The notes under the pieces: model-generated
What the model was told of the DNA's origin: nothing
The model's input: only the letters and a program-made list of their open reading frames with translations
Databases searched by the model: none
Program-made: the position numbers and the translations under genes
Shown: positions 1-12,513 of the stretch, piece by piece
How positions within the stretch are numbered: the stretch's first letter is position 1
Layout of the letters: each line of letters opens with the position of its first letter
Assembly: GCA_963575645.1 (NCBI GenBank)
Contig: OY754464.1
Location: 4,588,001 to 4,652,000 of the forward strand
DNA from: Xanthostigma xanthostigma
Lineage: Eukaryota > Arthropoda > Insecta > Raphidioptera > Raphidiidae
Direction of reading: 5' to 3'
Length of the DNA stretch: 64,000 nt

Positions 1-174
1 GAATTATTTGATACAACTTTTCACATAAGAGTTACTTCCCCTTGTTGGCTACTGTAAAATTAATTTGGAGGTATTACTAGTGTATAGAGCTCCGTTTCCT
101 GAATCTTTTTATTTAAAAAACGGAAAATCTGCCAATTATGCACATAAGAGCTATTACACAACCAACGACGATAA

Positions 175-234
175 GGCCTAGTTTATATGAGAGGCGTTCG
201 ACGCGCGTTGAACGCTCTTTATGTGTGCTAGGCT
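175..234. mobile_element. Short Harbinger-like MITE (60 bp)
   Basis: Same ends as the 197-bp element in the PDRG1 intron (GGCCTAGTTTATATGAGAGG ... GTGTGCTAGGCT), but with nearly all of the interior lost. TAA flanks both sides (172-174, 235-237). The right edge overlaps the TAA stop of a possible minus-strand exon. Confidence 0.65.
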
Positions 235-405
235 TAAGTACAGTTGACTGCTTTGTCAAAAACCAACTCTGTCATGATTTGTGTCAGAAATGTCTCTGCG
301 GTCAGATTTCTAAACTCGTGCAGAGGTCCCAGCCCAGCGTCAATAACACAAGCTTTGAACAATTTTTTTATGATATATTTAAAGATATCGTTTATTAAAT
401 AAAAT
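234..405 (-). CDS. Possible terminal exon of an unidentified gene
   Basis: On the minus strand an open frame follows a plausible acceptor (TTTTTTTGTAG at 416-406) and runs to a TAA at 236-234. It encodes about 56 residues: a hydrophobic/basic start (FYLINDIFKYIIKKLFKA), then VIDAGLGPLHEF, NLTAETFLTQIMTELVF and a short tail. The composition looks protein-like rather than random, but I do not recognise the family and found no upstream exon in the next kilobases. It could equally be a transposon remnant. The stop codon is supplied by the edge of the 60-bp MITE. Confidence 0.2.
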
Positions 406-901
406 CTACAAAAAAATGTACGTTTCTTTCAGCAAATTCGGTAATTAATTTATCAAAATTTACATTTTGTAATAAACAAGTGAATCGGTAATCATTAGAA
501 ACAAAAATATTCTAAGGCTGATTTCTATATTAGGAAATGTTGATGTTCTAATTCCTTTACTCTGCTATACCTAATTAGCTCAGGTCCACCCAAACAATAA
601 AGACAGCACCGGTTTTACCACCTTTTCGTTATAATTATATTTAAATTTAAAAAAAACCTAAGTAAGGGGATGACCCCATTCACTAATCTCTTTATGTATT
701 TATTTATGCAAGTATTTTGAATCAGCGATATTAATATTACAGACATCCTTATTTTATCTTCCCGCGGAAATGTGTTCAACCACAATTTTTATATCTACAG
801 GATAATAATTTTTTTAATTACGTTTTAGTTAGGTTTTAACACGTCTGGCAAATAACATTAAATTCCAGTTTCAAAAAGTGCACTTATTGAATACTACTAC
901 T

Positions 902-1735
902 CAGTGGCGGATTTACCAGCAGGCTGAGTAGGCTTGAGCCTAGGGCGGCAAATTTTAGGGGCGGCAAATAAAAATAATTTAATTACGTTTTTGGTGTGTA
1001 CATTATTGTGTATAAGTACTAGTGATGTGCCGGATATCCGTATCCGTATCCGCGGATATCCGAGGGAGAAGCAAGATCCGTATCCGTTAGTTTTATGGCG
1101 GATCTTTTACCTTATTAATTTTCAATTCATAGATGAAATTTTATATATATAGGTAATTAGGTAATAATGAAAAACTGTTAAATTCCATTAAGATTATTTT
1201 TTATTTCTTAAAATCGTATTTGGCACCTTTATATTGCAAAAATTTATCGTAGTGAGTACCATACCAATAGTACATAACTCAAAGGTACTGATAAAAAACT
1301 ATCTTTATAATGAGATATTGCACATCGATCTTTGGAAAGAGACAATCTGTTATGAGAGTTAACTCTTAAAGAAGTCAATAACTTTTTCCCATAACAGATA
1401 GTCGATGTGCAATATTTACCGCCGCGTACTCTAAGAAAGTTAAGATCTGTATCCGCGGATCTTGAAACCAAATATCCGTATTCAGATCCGTATCCGCGGA
1501 TATGCATTTTTAACGATCCGGCACATCACTAATAAGTACCATACATTACCCCGCTTTGTTAGTCGTACGTGGTTAAGCTTTTATTAACTCAGAAATATAC
1601 CCAAAAACTATTTCTTGTGCAATTTCAACCAAATTGTTGGATTGTAAAAATAATCTATAAGAACTGACAATTGCTGCGGTAAGGGCGGCAAAAATTTAAA
1701 AGCCTATACTTGAAAAATCTGTAAATCCGCCACTG
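902..1735. mobile_element. hAT-like element with another hAT-like element nested inside
   Basis: Ends CAGTGGCGGATTTAC and GTAAATCCGCCACTG are exact inverted repeats. The 8-bp duplication CTACTACT flanks both sides (894-901, 1736-1743), diagnostic of hAT-type insertion. No transposase is visible. The 512-bp element at 1020-1531 inserted later into its interior. Confidence 0.85.
1020..1531. mobile_element. hAT-like MITE, family 1, copy A
   Basis: Ends TAGTGATGTGCCGGAT and ATCCGGCACATCACTA, flanked by the 8-bp duplication ATAAGTAC (1012-1019, 1532-1539). Next to the ends are repeats of ATCCGTATCCGCGGAT-like subterminal motifs, likely transposase-binding sites. It is nested inside the 902-1735 element. 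A close copy lies at 32218-32770. Confidence 0.88.
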
Positions 1736-1803
1736 CTACTACTTATATAATTGCCAAATAGTAGCTTGTGTTGATAACTTACACCAAAAAGTGTACGTTA
1801 TGG

Positions 1804-2301
1804 TGGCACTTCATATGGCTATTTGTGTTCGCTATTGGGTGTTTGTTGCATTTGGCAAAATATATGACGTTCAAGGCAAACATGCAAATAGAGGCAAATA
1901 CGACCATCCACACATGGCAGTCAAATAACAAACACACAAACATTTGGCAGCAGAACGCAAGGTTCAAAATTCCAGGAATTTAAGCACTGTTTCATTGTCC
2001 CAATTCATTTTCAATAGTAATTGTTCCAGTTCTCGCTCACAACACAGACACAAAAATACTGCACGTCCGTACAGGTTCGCGGCGTGTGCGCTTCTGAATA
2101 TGGCCATTGTGTGGACGGTTTATTTGCGTATTTGCCTATTTGACTCCTTTGATGTGCCTCGAAAACCGACAAGCGCACGGTAACGCGTATTTGCTATTGG
2201 CCTTATTTTTTCAAATAGGCAAATAAGGCCAACACTTTGTCAAATAGACTGTCCACACAATATTCCAAATACACAAATACAAATAGCCATGTGAAGTGCC
2301 G
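1804..2301. mobile_element. Terminal-inverted-repeat element, unclassified
   Basis: The left end (GGCACTTCATATGGCTATTT) reappears inverted at the right (AAATAGCCATGTGAAGTGCC). Inside are many short CAAATA/TATTTG motifs in both orientations. No clear target-site duplication and no transposase. Confidence 0.55.
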
Positions 2302-3324
2302 GCATTAGGTATAAAATCCATTGTTACACTTTTGTATAACAAAGGTACCTAATAGTATCAAAGTGTCAACACTTTTCAAACTCGAACACGATAGATAGAT
2401 TGTAGATTACAGTCTACAGACGCTCAACATCCGGAATCATCAGCATCTTTGTGTGTATTAGAGGAATTGATTTACAAGAGTGTTTTTGTTTAGAGAAACG
2501 TATTTTACAGATGTGTACAAAAAAAATCTAATTTATCCATTTCATCCTCGCAAGCTCTCAAAATACCTTCAAATTAGTTTGTTGAGTGAGATGTTTAATT
2601 CTCTCAAAAAATCTTAAAATATTATTACTAATTCTTAATACCTAGGTATGTGTATTTATTCAACGTCAGCGGTTGTTACAAAAAAATTAATTTTGTAAAC
2701 ACGTTTCTGCTGCAAAAACTATAGGTATACATACAAGCGTTCGCAATAGTGCAAAATTTGCGAACAGTTGCCAATCTTTTTTTTGGCAATATTTCAAGGC
2801 ATGAAAGTAAATAATTTATATACAGGCTGCTGACAAAATATCTCAAGGAAGATAGATCTAAAAGAAAACGAGGTTAGCTACCTCTATTTTAACTATCTAA
2901 TATCTATCTCTATCTAATCTTTGGGAGGCATTTTCAGTGTCGCTACTAGGGTCATCGGCTCCCATGGCAAGATACATTTTATCCCAAAAAATGATCTTAG
3001 CTGTTTAACGTCTATAATCTACAATCTCTCCCTCTCTAACCGTTGACTTAGTCTACTAAACTAACAAAATCTATTCTACATAAATTGAAATTAAGTTATG
3101 AAATTCTAAGCTAGATCAACAAAATTTTCGTGCGCTGAAACAAGCTTCCCTTCTCTTCTCAACCAAAGTATGATTGAAGACTTAAATGAAGATATTTACA
3201 TTGTAGAGATTAAATTTAACTTAATTTATTTTTTCAACTTTTCGATTTTGTTTTCTTTAAAAACAGCAATTTGAAATGGAAATAAGTTTTGAACTGAAAG
3301 GTGGGGAGGGAGAACAGTCGACAG

Positions 3325-3995
3325 TAGTGATGTAACGAATGTCAATTTTTAATCATTCGCGAATGCGAATTATTGTCGCCGATATTGTCGAATGCAAATA
3401 TTCAGTTTTCAAATCTGGCGTCTTCTGTCTAGGTCAAACATTTGACAGCTGATTGGTCGCGCAAGTCGCACGCACACATTTGTCGGATCTGGGTACTAGG
3501 TTGATTATTAATACTAAGTCTAAAGCTTTCTTACCTAATATTAAAGTAAAGACTGATAAAAGATACAATTGCAAGGTTACCTTAGCGAAAAAAATTGTTT
3601 TTCTAAAAAAGGAGTAACTAAAATTTTTTCCTAATAACAATGCTAAGAAATTAATTTTTTTTTGTCTTATTGAAAAAAATATTATTTTTTCTAATATTAG
3701 TACAGTAGAGTCTCACTAGTCCGCCACTATTAAAAACTAGGGGGTGCCGGATTATTGGAATGTTCGGATTATTGGATTCAACTTGAAAACAACACATAAA
3801 TATGTACTTACCTGCTATTGTCATAATTTTTGAGATTATACTGATGCCGGTGCGCGAGCGCGGAACGTGAGCGGAGGATGCCGTATTATTGGACGTACCG
3901 GACTACTGAAGTGCCGGATTAGTGAGATTTTACTGTATTTGCATAAATTTTACGAATGCGAATATCAAAAGTATGCGAATATTCATTACATCACT
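3325..3995. mobile_element. hAT-like MITE with a pogo-like MITE nested inside
   Basis: Ends TAGTGATGTAACGAAT and ATTCATTACATCACTA, with subterminal GAATGCGAAT motifs. The flanks show no clean 8-bp duplication. It contains the pogo-like element 3703-3935. Confidence 0.6.
3703..3935. mobile_element. pogo/Tigger-like MITE
   Basis: Ends CAGTAGAGTCTCACTAGTCC and the near-inverse ATTAGTGAGATTTTACTG, with TA duplicated at 3701-3702 and 3936-3937. GCCGGATTA motifs near both ends are typical of pogo-like families. No coding remains. Confidence 0.7.
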
Positions 3996-4612
3996 AGTTC
4001 TACAGCGTCTCTCACCTCGATACATGCCGGCCCAAACAAACAGACAGATATAACAAAATTTATAACTAATTGCAAAATATAACAACGTTCAGACTCAACA
4101 CTGAGCAGAAGCAGGATGTCTATTATTAATTATTATTGTTTATAATTATCAAAAAATTTGGCACAGTCCAGATAAATATGAAATAAATTCATGAAATATA
4201 ATATGTAGATTTAAAAGCACTACAGGTTTGTTTGCTATAAATACAATATTGGTGAGTTATGTATTATACCTACTTATTGGTTGATTTATCGTTTTATAGT
4301 GCTTCAATATTTGTAGATTATAGACGCTAAACAGCTGAGGTCATCAGCGGGCTTCAATCTTTCTAAGGGAACGCGTTATCTTGAAGACATTGCATTGGGC
4401 TTGTACTCGTTAATTTATTACCACGATTCCAAAAATTCCATTACCGAATATATATACTATAGAGGCCCGACCCGGCTTCGCCCGAGCGCAATTTTTTTGT
4501 CCGCGATTTATTATTATCATTGTGTATAATAGACTTTCCTATATAAAATAAGTTTTTTATTTACGGGATTTCATTCGTTTATATTCATTCGCTCGATATT
4601 ATAATTAATTAG

Positions 4613-4756
4613 GTTCGTTTCAAGCAGCCAGCAAACGGTTTCCCGTCACCCGCATGCGCAGTAGCTAAAACGTGTTCTAAAATCGCCACTAACAGCTTCG
4701 TTTTACCTACTGCGCATGCGGGCTTCGTTTCCGTTTGCTGACTGCTTGAAACGAAC
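4613..4756. mobile_element. Palindromic 144-bp MITE
   Basis: Long inverted arms start GTTCGTTTCAAGCAG and include GCAAACGG and GCATGCGCAGTA near the middle of each arm. The arms put two GCGCATGCG-type palindromes about 60 bp apart. Confidence 0.65.
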
Positions 4757-5747
4757 TTATTAATACAAGTTGCTTCGCTCGAAATTATAAATTATTTATT
4801 AATACACTAGCAATCCGATCCGGCATCGCCCGGTAGCATATACCACAGGCGCGGGTGAAGAAGGAATACCGGGATTATTTTAATGAAATCGTTATTTAAG
4901 TCGCCGTTAATATTATTCTACCAGAAATTTGACATAGGTAAGTGATATTACGGCGACAATATTATTTATTTTGTCTAGGTTGGTATAACAAAAGCAAAAT
5001 AACAAACTAAAAATAATAGCATGTTTTTGCTTTTGTAATCATATTTATAATTATTGATAAGTGCAGGTCAACTTCTTATGTTTTGATAAAATTTTAAGTT
5101 CAGACTTTAGAACATGAATAACAACTTTTACTAGAATTGTCCAGTGTGTTGAAATTTTCAACACACTTAGAACTTATGTAGGTACATAAAATTATTATCG
5201 TCAATGCTATTAGTAATAGAAACTTCGGTGGGTACTTCAGATAATATTATCGAAGTAAAATGTATATAAAACTACACTCAGTCCTGCCCGGATTCACCCG
5301 GATTTGTAGTTTGCCTAAATTAAAGAAAGACTTTCTTATAAAATAGCCGTATTTGTACAGCCTTGTTTTTATTATTAATTATTTAACTAAGTTATTTATT
5401 ATTAAATAACTTAATATTTGATTTATGACCAATTTATTAATAGATAATTATAAACAAAATTAAGTTATTTTAGAAATTCTCATAAAGAAAAAAATCCCCA
5501 TAGGATGCCCCAGGAATGCCCGTTCACGCGTGTATGCCCGCGCGACCACGTTTGCTTTACAGACTTGGTTTCGCTTCTCCTACTTAACCTTGATCCCACT
5601 ACGGGCGATCGGAATATGCATAAGTGGTGGGACAATTTTATAATGATGACAGTTCAAATAATAGGTAGCCCGTATAAATACAGCGTAAACCTGATGTACC
5701 TAAACTCTATATAGCGAAACTGAAGGGACCTGGTATTTTATTGCGTT

Positions 5748-6367
5748 ACTAGCGGTCCCGTCCGGTTTCACCCGGGTGTAAAAGAACGAATGGGGAAGGG
5801 GGGAACATGAGTACACACATTCATCTTAGTTTACCGAGATGAATGTTGTGTCCAAATTTCATGATGATCGGAGTTACCGTTCAAAAGCTTTTGTCGATAA
5901 AAAGCAGTATTTATACTTTTTTAAACTAATAATTTTTTTTAATTAATTAAATAAAATTAAAATAAATTTAAATGTAAGCCTTAGAAGAAAGCAATGTAGA
6001 AAATAAAAAAAAAATAAAAATATTTTCGCCCAACGTGGGGCTTGAACCCACGACCCTGATGTCGACAGTCGCATGCTCTAACGATTGAGCCATCTGACGT
6101 TGTGTACGCACAACGCTAATATGAGTATATTTAGTTAGTGCATTTCACTTGAATAGAAGTTTATTTTTGAGATACATTTAGCAACATTTTTCATTAATGC
6201 TCCGCTCCTAATGGTCGTAGCGTGATATTAAATAGCCTATACCCTTCCTCGATAAATGGGCTATACAACAAAAATTTTTTTTTTTTCAATTTTAACCAGT
6301 AATTCCTGAGATTAGCGCGTTCAAACAAACAAACTCTTCAGCTTTATATATTAGTATTAGTATAGAT
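5748..6367. mobile_element. SINE/RTE-tail composite
   Basis: Begins ACTAGCGGTCCCGTCCGG and ends in a TTAGTATTAGTATAGATA tail. It shares its head with 9299-9566, 24338-24520 and the inverted copy 27701-27841, and its tail with 9299-9566 (CGTAGCGTGATATTA, GGGCTATACAA-like and AACCAGTA segments). The shared end resembles 3' tails of RTE-type retroposons. A tRNA-like segment lies inside. Confidence 0.6.
6027..6100 (-). repeat. tRNA-like segment (SINE head, not a functional tRNA)
   Basis: The minus strand carries an A box (GGCTCAATCGTTAGAGC) and a B box (GTGGGTTCAAGCC), with a tRNA-Lys-like 3' end ending CACGTTGGGCG. The acceptor stem and the anticodon stem do not pair properly, so it is read as a tRNA-derived repeat. 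Confidence 0.6.
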
Positions 6368-7018
6368 AAAGAGTAAGAGAAAATAATATAATTTTACGAA
6401 TAAGTGGAATAATTTTGACTAAATTAAGAAAAAAAAAATTACACAACAAAATTATAATCTGTTAACTTTGCTAGTCGTTTTTTACTGTCAGTATTTTAAT
6501 TGTATCTTTTTACAACAAACAAATGAACACATTTCTACGAATTCCGTTGTTGGGGTCTAAAATAATAACGTTTCGTTATTGAGAGTGGTTGTTACGCTAC
6601 ATAAAGTTTCAATATATGCATAACAATGTAAACCAAACAATCCTTAGCGATTTCTACGTTTTAAGGAGTTTTTCGTTAAATAGAAGTTCGCTATATGTGT
6701 AGAGTATAATAATATAGATAAGTATACATTTAGAAATTGAAACATACCATTTTCGCCGTAAGACCAATGGTGTGCAGATGGTGTGAGATCTGCAGCTATC
6801 CCAATATTTATAAAAATATCTAAAACAAAAATATTTTAAGTAAATCTTCTGAAATCTAACAGACAACAGAGTACTCATCACCTCTCGAAATAATCTGATC
6901 TCTTAGGTTTAATGGCGCAACTATACAATATATAATAACTTGCGAATATTGAGATTTATACAAGAATACGTTAATAAAACAGTACTGTTTTTGAATGTAC
7001 GTTACAATCATCCAATGT

Positions 7019-7138
7019 CAGTAGATTACAGAGGTTACCTCGTTCCGCTGAAAGTAGTGGGGTGGATGACGTAATCCGGCGGACTTGTCGAATGGTATTG
7101 CGTCATTCATGGAACGAGGTAGCCTCTGTAATCTACTG
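7019..7138. mobile_element. Hairpin MITE of 120 bp
   Basis: The arm CAGTAGATTACAGAGGTTAC is repeated inverted at the right end with one mismatch across about 28 bp (GTAGCCTCTGTAATCTACTG). The loop is about 60 bp. No confident duplication in the flanks. Confidence 0.65.
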
Positions 7139-7644
7139 ATCTTAATAAGCGCCTACCTCGCTCAGCTGTCAGTTGCGGCTGTCAGATTTTGACCACTCCC
7201 TTCGCCGCACGATCGTCGCAAAATTGTTCTTTTTTTTGCAAATTAACTAATTTTAATGACATTCAATCAATTTGATCGAAAAAACAAAAAAAAATTTATT
7301 GATACGTGAAAAAAATGTAGTGCATTTATTTTTAAACAATTCTGTACATTATTGACGTTTTGATTTTGTTTTATGATAGCTCAACAAAATACAATCCATT
7401 ATTATAATTACTATAAAATGAATGTTTTTTAATGTAAAAATATTAATTTTTATTGAATTTCAACATAATTTATAAATAACACCAATGCTTGTCGCAAAAT
7501 TGATCTTTTGAAACTAAGGTCATGTCTGCCACATCTCACCAAATCTTGCCAAACCGAAGGAGGGTGTCTAAATTTTAAAAGAAAAAACACCTCATGTAAT
7601 TAATGGGCGTCCCTAAACTTCTTATTTTCTTTATAAAAGTATTA

Positions 7645-8025
7645 AAGACTGCGCACACCTGTACAGCACGGAGAAAAAAAGTCCGTTCGTGAAGGTATAT
7701 TCATGTTGTTTAACGGTGCAGCGCACATTAGACCAGCTTCTGCAACCAGCAGCCAGCACCGACCGTCAAGTCGATCGCCTGCAATTTCTCTCTAGCCGTG
7801 CTGGACCGATCTAGTGTGCTGGTGATGTGTCCTTTTCATTAATTAATTTGCGTTGATAAAACTACTTGAAAACTAAAAGTGTCTAGCGCACATCACGAAA
7901 TCTACACTAAAAATTGCAGGTTTGTGCTCGTTTACGCTGATCTAGTGTGCGACATCTTGCAGGTTTCTAGTTTGTGTTGTGCAGGTCGTTCAGGTTTATG
8001 CTTGACAAGTGTGCGCGGTCTTTTA
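7645..8025. mobile_element. Terminal-repeat element with GCGCACAC ends
   Basis: Left end GACTGCGCACAC, right end GTGTGCGCGGTC, with repeated CTAGTGTGC/GCACACTAG-type motifs inside. A further start of the same family (GACCGCGCACACTAGACC) lies at about 8429. Related in style to the 440-bp MITEs at 42876 and 46239. Confidence 0.45.
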
Positions 8026-8230
8026 TTGGTATGCAAAATCTTTAAAATCGATTATAGGCAGTGTCAAACAGTATAATTGGCAAATTAATCCCCTCTAAAA
8101 ATAAAATTAATTCGACTTAAAATGATTTGACTCTTTGAATGTGTTGTGCGATTACATCGTGGGACATCAATATTCAATACAACATCCTCATTCAACAGAC
8201 AGATATTATAAAGGGGGATTTACAATGCGA

Positions 8231-8233
<3 letters not shown>

Positions 8234-8263
<30 letters not shown>
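8234..8263. repeat. (AAT)n microsatellite
   Basis: About nine AAT units followed by ACATTTTTATTGTACAATTA. Such tails are common at the 3' ends of LINE insertions, but no LINE body is visible upstream. Confidence 0.7.
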
Positions 8264-8265
<2 letters not shown>

Positions 8266-9298
8266 ATTTTTATTGTACAATTACAAAAGACAAATCGCTA
8301 AAATGCATGTTTATTTAATTTTTAAAGAATGGGATTATTATGACGTGCAAAATATCAACATTATCACCAGATTTTTTTAAGGTAGCTAGAGCTAGTACAA
8401 ATTGAAAATCCAGTTTATACTGTTAAAAGACCGCGCACACTAGACCAGCACAAACATGCACAAGCCAAACAATTTTAGTACAAGTTTCGCGAAAGTATAG
8501 AAAATTCGAGTAATGACTAATAAAAGTTAATACATCTACAAATGATGTTGTCTTTATTTTATCGTAATAAAAAGGAAAACAGGGGTAGACCGCAAAGCTT
8601 GTCTCGAAAACAGATTATCACAATTTAGTATTTTTTTTACCGTTATTGTTCTATGTCTTTCATCAGATTAAATTTTTGGGTTTGCGCAAAAGTTTTATTA
8701 CAAATTGTAATATATTTATTTGTACGTTACCTGTGACAAAAATAACACAAAACACTGCGGAAGTCGGTTTCATTTTCACAATAAAGTTTTATGCACAAGT
8801 ATAAAACACGTTAGTTATTCGTATGGTATTTGTACGGCGTCGTGATCCGTTAATATAGACGCTGAGCGCCGCGAATTCGCTTTGCCAGTCCTGATAATGC
8901 TTATGTAGAGTACTACAGCATTGGGTATACCTCTACACTTAATACATATCAACATAATACAGACATAACCCGTTTAATAACAAAAAGTTTGTCCCTTATC
9001 TGTACTGCTCAAAAATATGCTGAATCGCTTTGATAAAAGTCACATACTGGAGTCTGGAACCCCGCAATACAAGAAAGTGCTGACAACTAGATTTTCGAAA
9101 TCTCGGTATTTTCAAAACGTATTTATCATTGGTCATAACTGAGGGTATAATGAACTTTGTTTCATAAATGGCCAGTATCTATGAGCTATCGGCGCAGTGA
9201 CAGACGGTGTCAAAGTTGAGGAAAATACAAATTATTAAAATTGCACATAGACCACCGAGCGCAATTTTATGATTTTCTTAAAAAAATTTCCTTTTTTT

Positions 9299-9566
9299 TA
9301 ACTAGCGGTTCCGCCCGGTTTCACCCGGGTGCAAAAGAACGAATGGGGAGGGGGAGGGACATGAGTACGCAACGGACAAATTTTGAGTTACATTTTTCAT
9401 TGATGCTCTCTGCTCCTATTGGTCGTAGCGTGATATTATATAGCCTATAGGCTTCCTCGATAAATGGACTATCCAACAAAAAAAAAATTCAATTCGAACC
9501 AGTAGTTTCTGAAAATAACGCGTTCAGCCAAATAAAAAAACAAATTCTTAAGCTTTATATATTAGT
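9299..9566 (+). mobile_element. SINE/RTE-tail repeat
   Basis: Starts ACTAGCGGTTCCGCCCGG and ends AAGCTTTATATATTAGTAT. It is a shorter version of 5748-6367 without the tRNA-like part. Its last bases were duplicated by the hAT-like insertion that follows. Confidence 0.6.
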
Positions 9567-9568
9567 AT

Positions 9569-10080
9569 CAGTGCCGGATTAACATATAAGCAAATTAAGC
9601 AATTGCTTAAGGCATCACGTCTCAGGGGGCACCAAGAAGCACAACTCAGAAATCAAAAAATTCCCCCCCTAAACCTAAAGTACCTCACTAAACCGTGTCA
9701 ATATTTTTTTTTCTTTTTGTCATGTTCTCAAAAATTTGATCTATACTGGGTTGTCTTTAGAAGTATAAAAGTTAAAAATAATTTATTTTTGAAAATGGAA
9801 ACGAAAAAAACATTATTTCTTAAGGGTTCAATTTTTTTAATTTTAAAGTTTTGAAAATTTTTTTCTATTAATTGTAGGTATAAGTATGCCTAAGGTCCGA
9901 TTTTATAGACAGCCAAATTTTCAATGAGAGCATTGATTGTAAAATTCAATTTTTTTCCCTAAAAATATGCTTTTTAACTTCTTTCTATCAATTTGATTTT
10001 TTTTATAAACTGAACATATTAGAGATGGGACCCATAAACAAGAAATGCTTAGGGCATCAAGAAGTCGTAATCCGGCACTG
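9569..10080. mobile_element. hAT-like element (CAGTGCCGGATTA ends)
   Basis: Inverted ends CAGTGCCGGATTA and TAATCCGGCACTG, with the 8-bp duplication ATTAGTAT at 9561-9568 and 10081-10088. It is 512 bp with no coding sequence. It inserted into the tail of the SINE-like repeat. Confidence 0.87.
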
Positions 10081-10261
10081 ATTAGTATATAGATAATGAT
10101 ACATTAATAATTTTTTTTCCACAAAAAATTGCTCTATAAATACTTATATCTTAAACGAGCTTTAAATTCTTAGTTCAGAGATGAAAAAATCGTGGGGAAG
10201 ATCACCCACCACCAAAAAATTCAGCGTTAAACAGGGTACACTTGTATTATGTGGGTAACGA

Positions 10262-10869
10262 TTAGGGCTGGGGTTTTTCTGTCAGTATATCGATACATCA
10301 TCTATATTATTATAATAGCACTTTTCATTAGAAATCCAGCTCATTCAGCAATTGAAGTTAATATAAACATGTCTGTCTGTCTGTCTGTTACAGCTTATTT
10401 TCTGCGGATCTACTGGCCGAAAACAGTTAAAATTTGGTACATACAAAGAGTTTCTGACCCAATCACGGATGTATAGCGTAAATTAACGAATTCCGATTTC
10501 AACGGGTAAATTAATATATTTTTCAAGTGCAGAAAAACAAATATAAATGCGTAGTTTAAAAACCCATTAAAGAAAATATACAAAAATCGAGAACCCCTCC
10601 GTAACACTGAAACTACTGAGCCAAAAATTTTGAAAAAAAATAGGGCAAATAGGGCCTTACGCATAGTTTACAGGAAAACTTAAGCGAACATCCTAAGTCT
10701 TAAAATTCTCAAGGAAAACGGAATCGTACGGAACCATCTCCACACGAGTTCGGTTCTGATTTTTCATATCGATAAAATCTGTGTACCGACAATTACGTAG
10801 ATTTATATATAATATCGTTTTAAATTCGATATCGATATTTTTTTTATGTTTCAATATCCCCCAGCCCTA
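10262..10869. mobile_element. Terminal-repeat element with AGGGCTGGGG ends
   Basis: Left AGGGCTGGGGTTTTTC, right CAATATCCCCCAGCCCT, with ATATCGAT repeats just inside both ends. The interior (10373-10730) holds a dispersed repeat beginning with GTCT microsatellite units. The same repeat recurs at about 58742-58870. Confidence 0.5.
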
Positions 10870-11045
10870 GAACTGTGATTGTGGCTACTGCAAACGCGTT
10901 TCGTCCCGTTCGTTGCGTTGTGCTTTGGCCAATTTACTTATGTTTCAGTAGGCTAATTATTAACTTTCAGCACATCAAGCGTGTGGACTGTGGAGTTATT
11001 CAAATGACACTAGCCTGAACCCGCGGCTTCGCTCGCGTCATCTAT

Positions 11046-11232
11046 AAAATGAATACGGGAAGGAAAAAAGTTGTGGTACCGATTTCAGTGTGTTAATTCG
11101 CACACATTGTGACGAAACATACATAGTTCTCTTCGTTTTAATGAGGGGAAGTGCATCATATAAGTTTCACACGAAGTATACGAGCTAACACACTCAAATC
11201 GCTACCACGACTTTTTTCCTTCCCGTAGTATG
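11046..11232. mobile_element. Palindromic MITE, GTGTGTTAATTCGCACAC family, copy 1
   Basis: The arms (ACGGGAAGGAAAAAAGT... and ...ACTTTTTTCCTTCCCGT) fold back. Inside are TGTGTTAATTCGCACACA and GTGACGAAACATAC. A related copy lies at 28700-28850 in CHSY1 intron 1. Confidence 0.6.
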
Positions 11233-12513
11233 ATATAGAACAGGGCTGAACAATTTCAGGAGAAATAAGAACCTCAATAAAGTTCAAACTTAAAAATTTA
11301 GTGAATTACGGTCGAATTTCGAGCAAATGGCGACCATTAATACATACTAATATAATATTTTAGCTTTGCTTCCGGCGTGAACGACAAAACAAAGTAGAGC
11401 TGGCCTAACTCGACGGAGATATACGCTTAATTAAAAAAAATTATCAAAATCGGTCAAGTGGAAATCACTGAAAGTCCTCGAGCAAAAAAAATCGTCTTGT
11501 GTTTTAGATACGTACATAGATAAGATAAAGTAGGTGCTACAAATGCATTGGCAAATTTCACTTTATCACAGATAAAAAAAGTACTTGTCCGTAAGAAGCT
11601 AAATTGCAGCCAAGATCCCATACCTAACAATTTTATAATTTATATACGTACTAGCTGTATCTCGCGGCCACGAGTTGCTTTGGCTCAGTCTAGTTTAAAT
11701 GAAAATAAAAAAAAGAAGACACACGTTTCTAATATGTTTACAATGCTTGCGAGTAAACAATGTTTTTTGTTGTTTCATTGTCAGTGCATACATAAAGATT
11801 GTCTGGTTTGCCGACTCTAGAATACGCAACATATAATTGTCCATGTGAGAAACAATCGTGTCTAGATCTAACAAACTCAATATAACAACGCAATTGGAAA
11901 CATTGAAAATGCTAAGGGACACCAGCTGTCATGAAGCACGCTGTCCGGCATTTTGCAAAAAAAGCATGTTTTCACCTGTCACACGTGGGACATCTATATA
12001 ATATAATAGGTATATAAAAACACGGGCGTATTCCATGCAACGTTGTATCAAAATTTTAAAGCAATTGCTGAAGAACTTTTGAAGATTTAAGATTTTTAAT
12101 TTTGTATAGATTAGTAATGGCTCTGATTCACCATACTTTTTCCACGTTTGTGGTTTGGCCGGAATTCCTACTTGTTATTTTTTGTTAGAACGTTTTTACC
12201 TATATTTAATCATTTTTATTGGCAATATCCTTTTCAGTAATCAATGTAAAAATTGCATCTTTATCACATAAAAATTGCGACAGTTTTGATAAAAGGTTTT
12301 TTCAGGACAGGATTTACTTTTTGTTGTTTATTTTTTCCTTGACACATGAAATTTTTTAGGAAACATTTATTCACAATGATTTTCATCAAATGTGTTCCGT
12401 GTTTCGTAAACAAATCTCGTTTGGAGACGTCCATTAATTACGTGGTGTGTTTTCTCTAAATTTGGCTCCCCTCCCCCATACCTCATAGTTTTTAATAATG
12501 TTATCTGTTAATA

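Larger units (their letters stand above)
5679..6710. mobile_element. Tigger-like remnant, copy 1, split by a SINE-like insertion
   Basis: The left part (5679-5747) starts CAGCGTAAACC and contains TATAGCGAAACTGAAGGGAC. The right part (from about 6368) matches 44325 onward of the copy in Hrb27C intron 1, including TTTTAAGGAGTTTTT near 6660. The SINE-like element 5748-6367 interrupts it. No intact transposase. Confidence 0.5.

Noticed and set aside
6027-6100. A tRNA gene on the minus strand (A and B boxes present)
   Set aside because: The acceptor and anticodon stems do not pair and the segment lies within a dispersed repeat, so it is a tRNA-derived SINE part.
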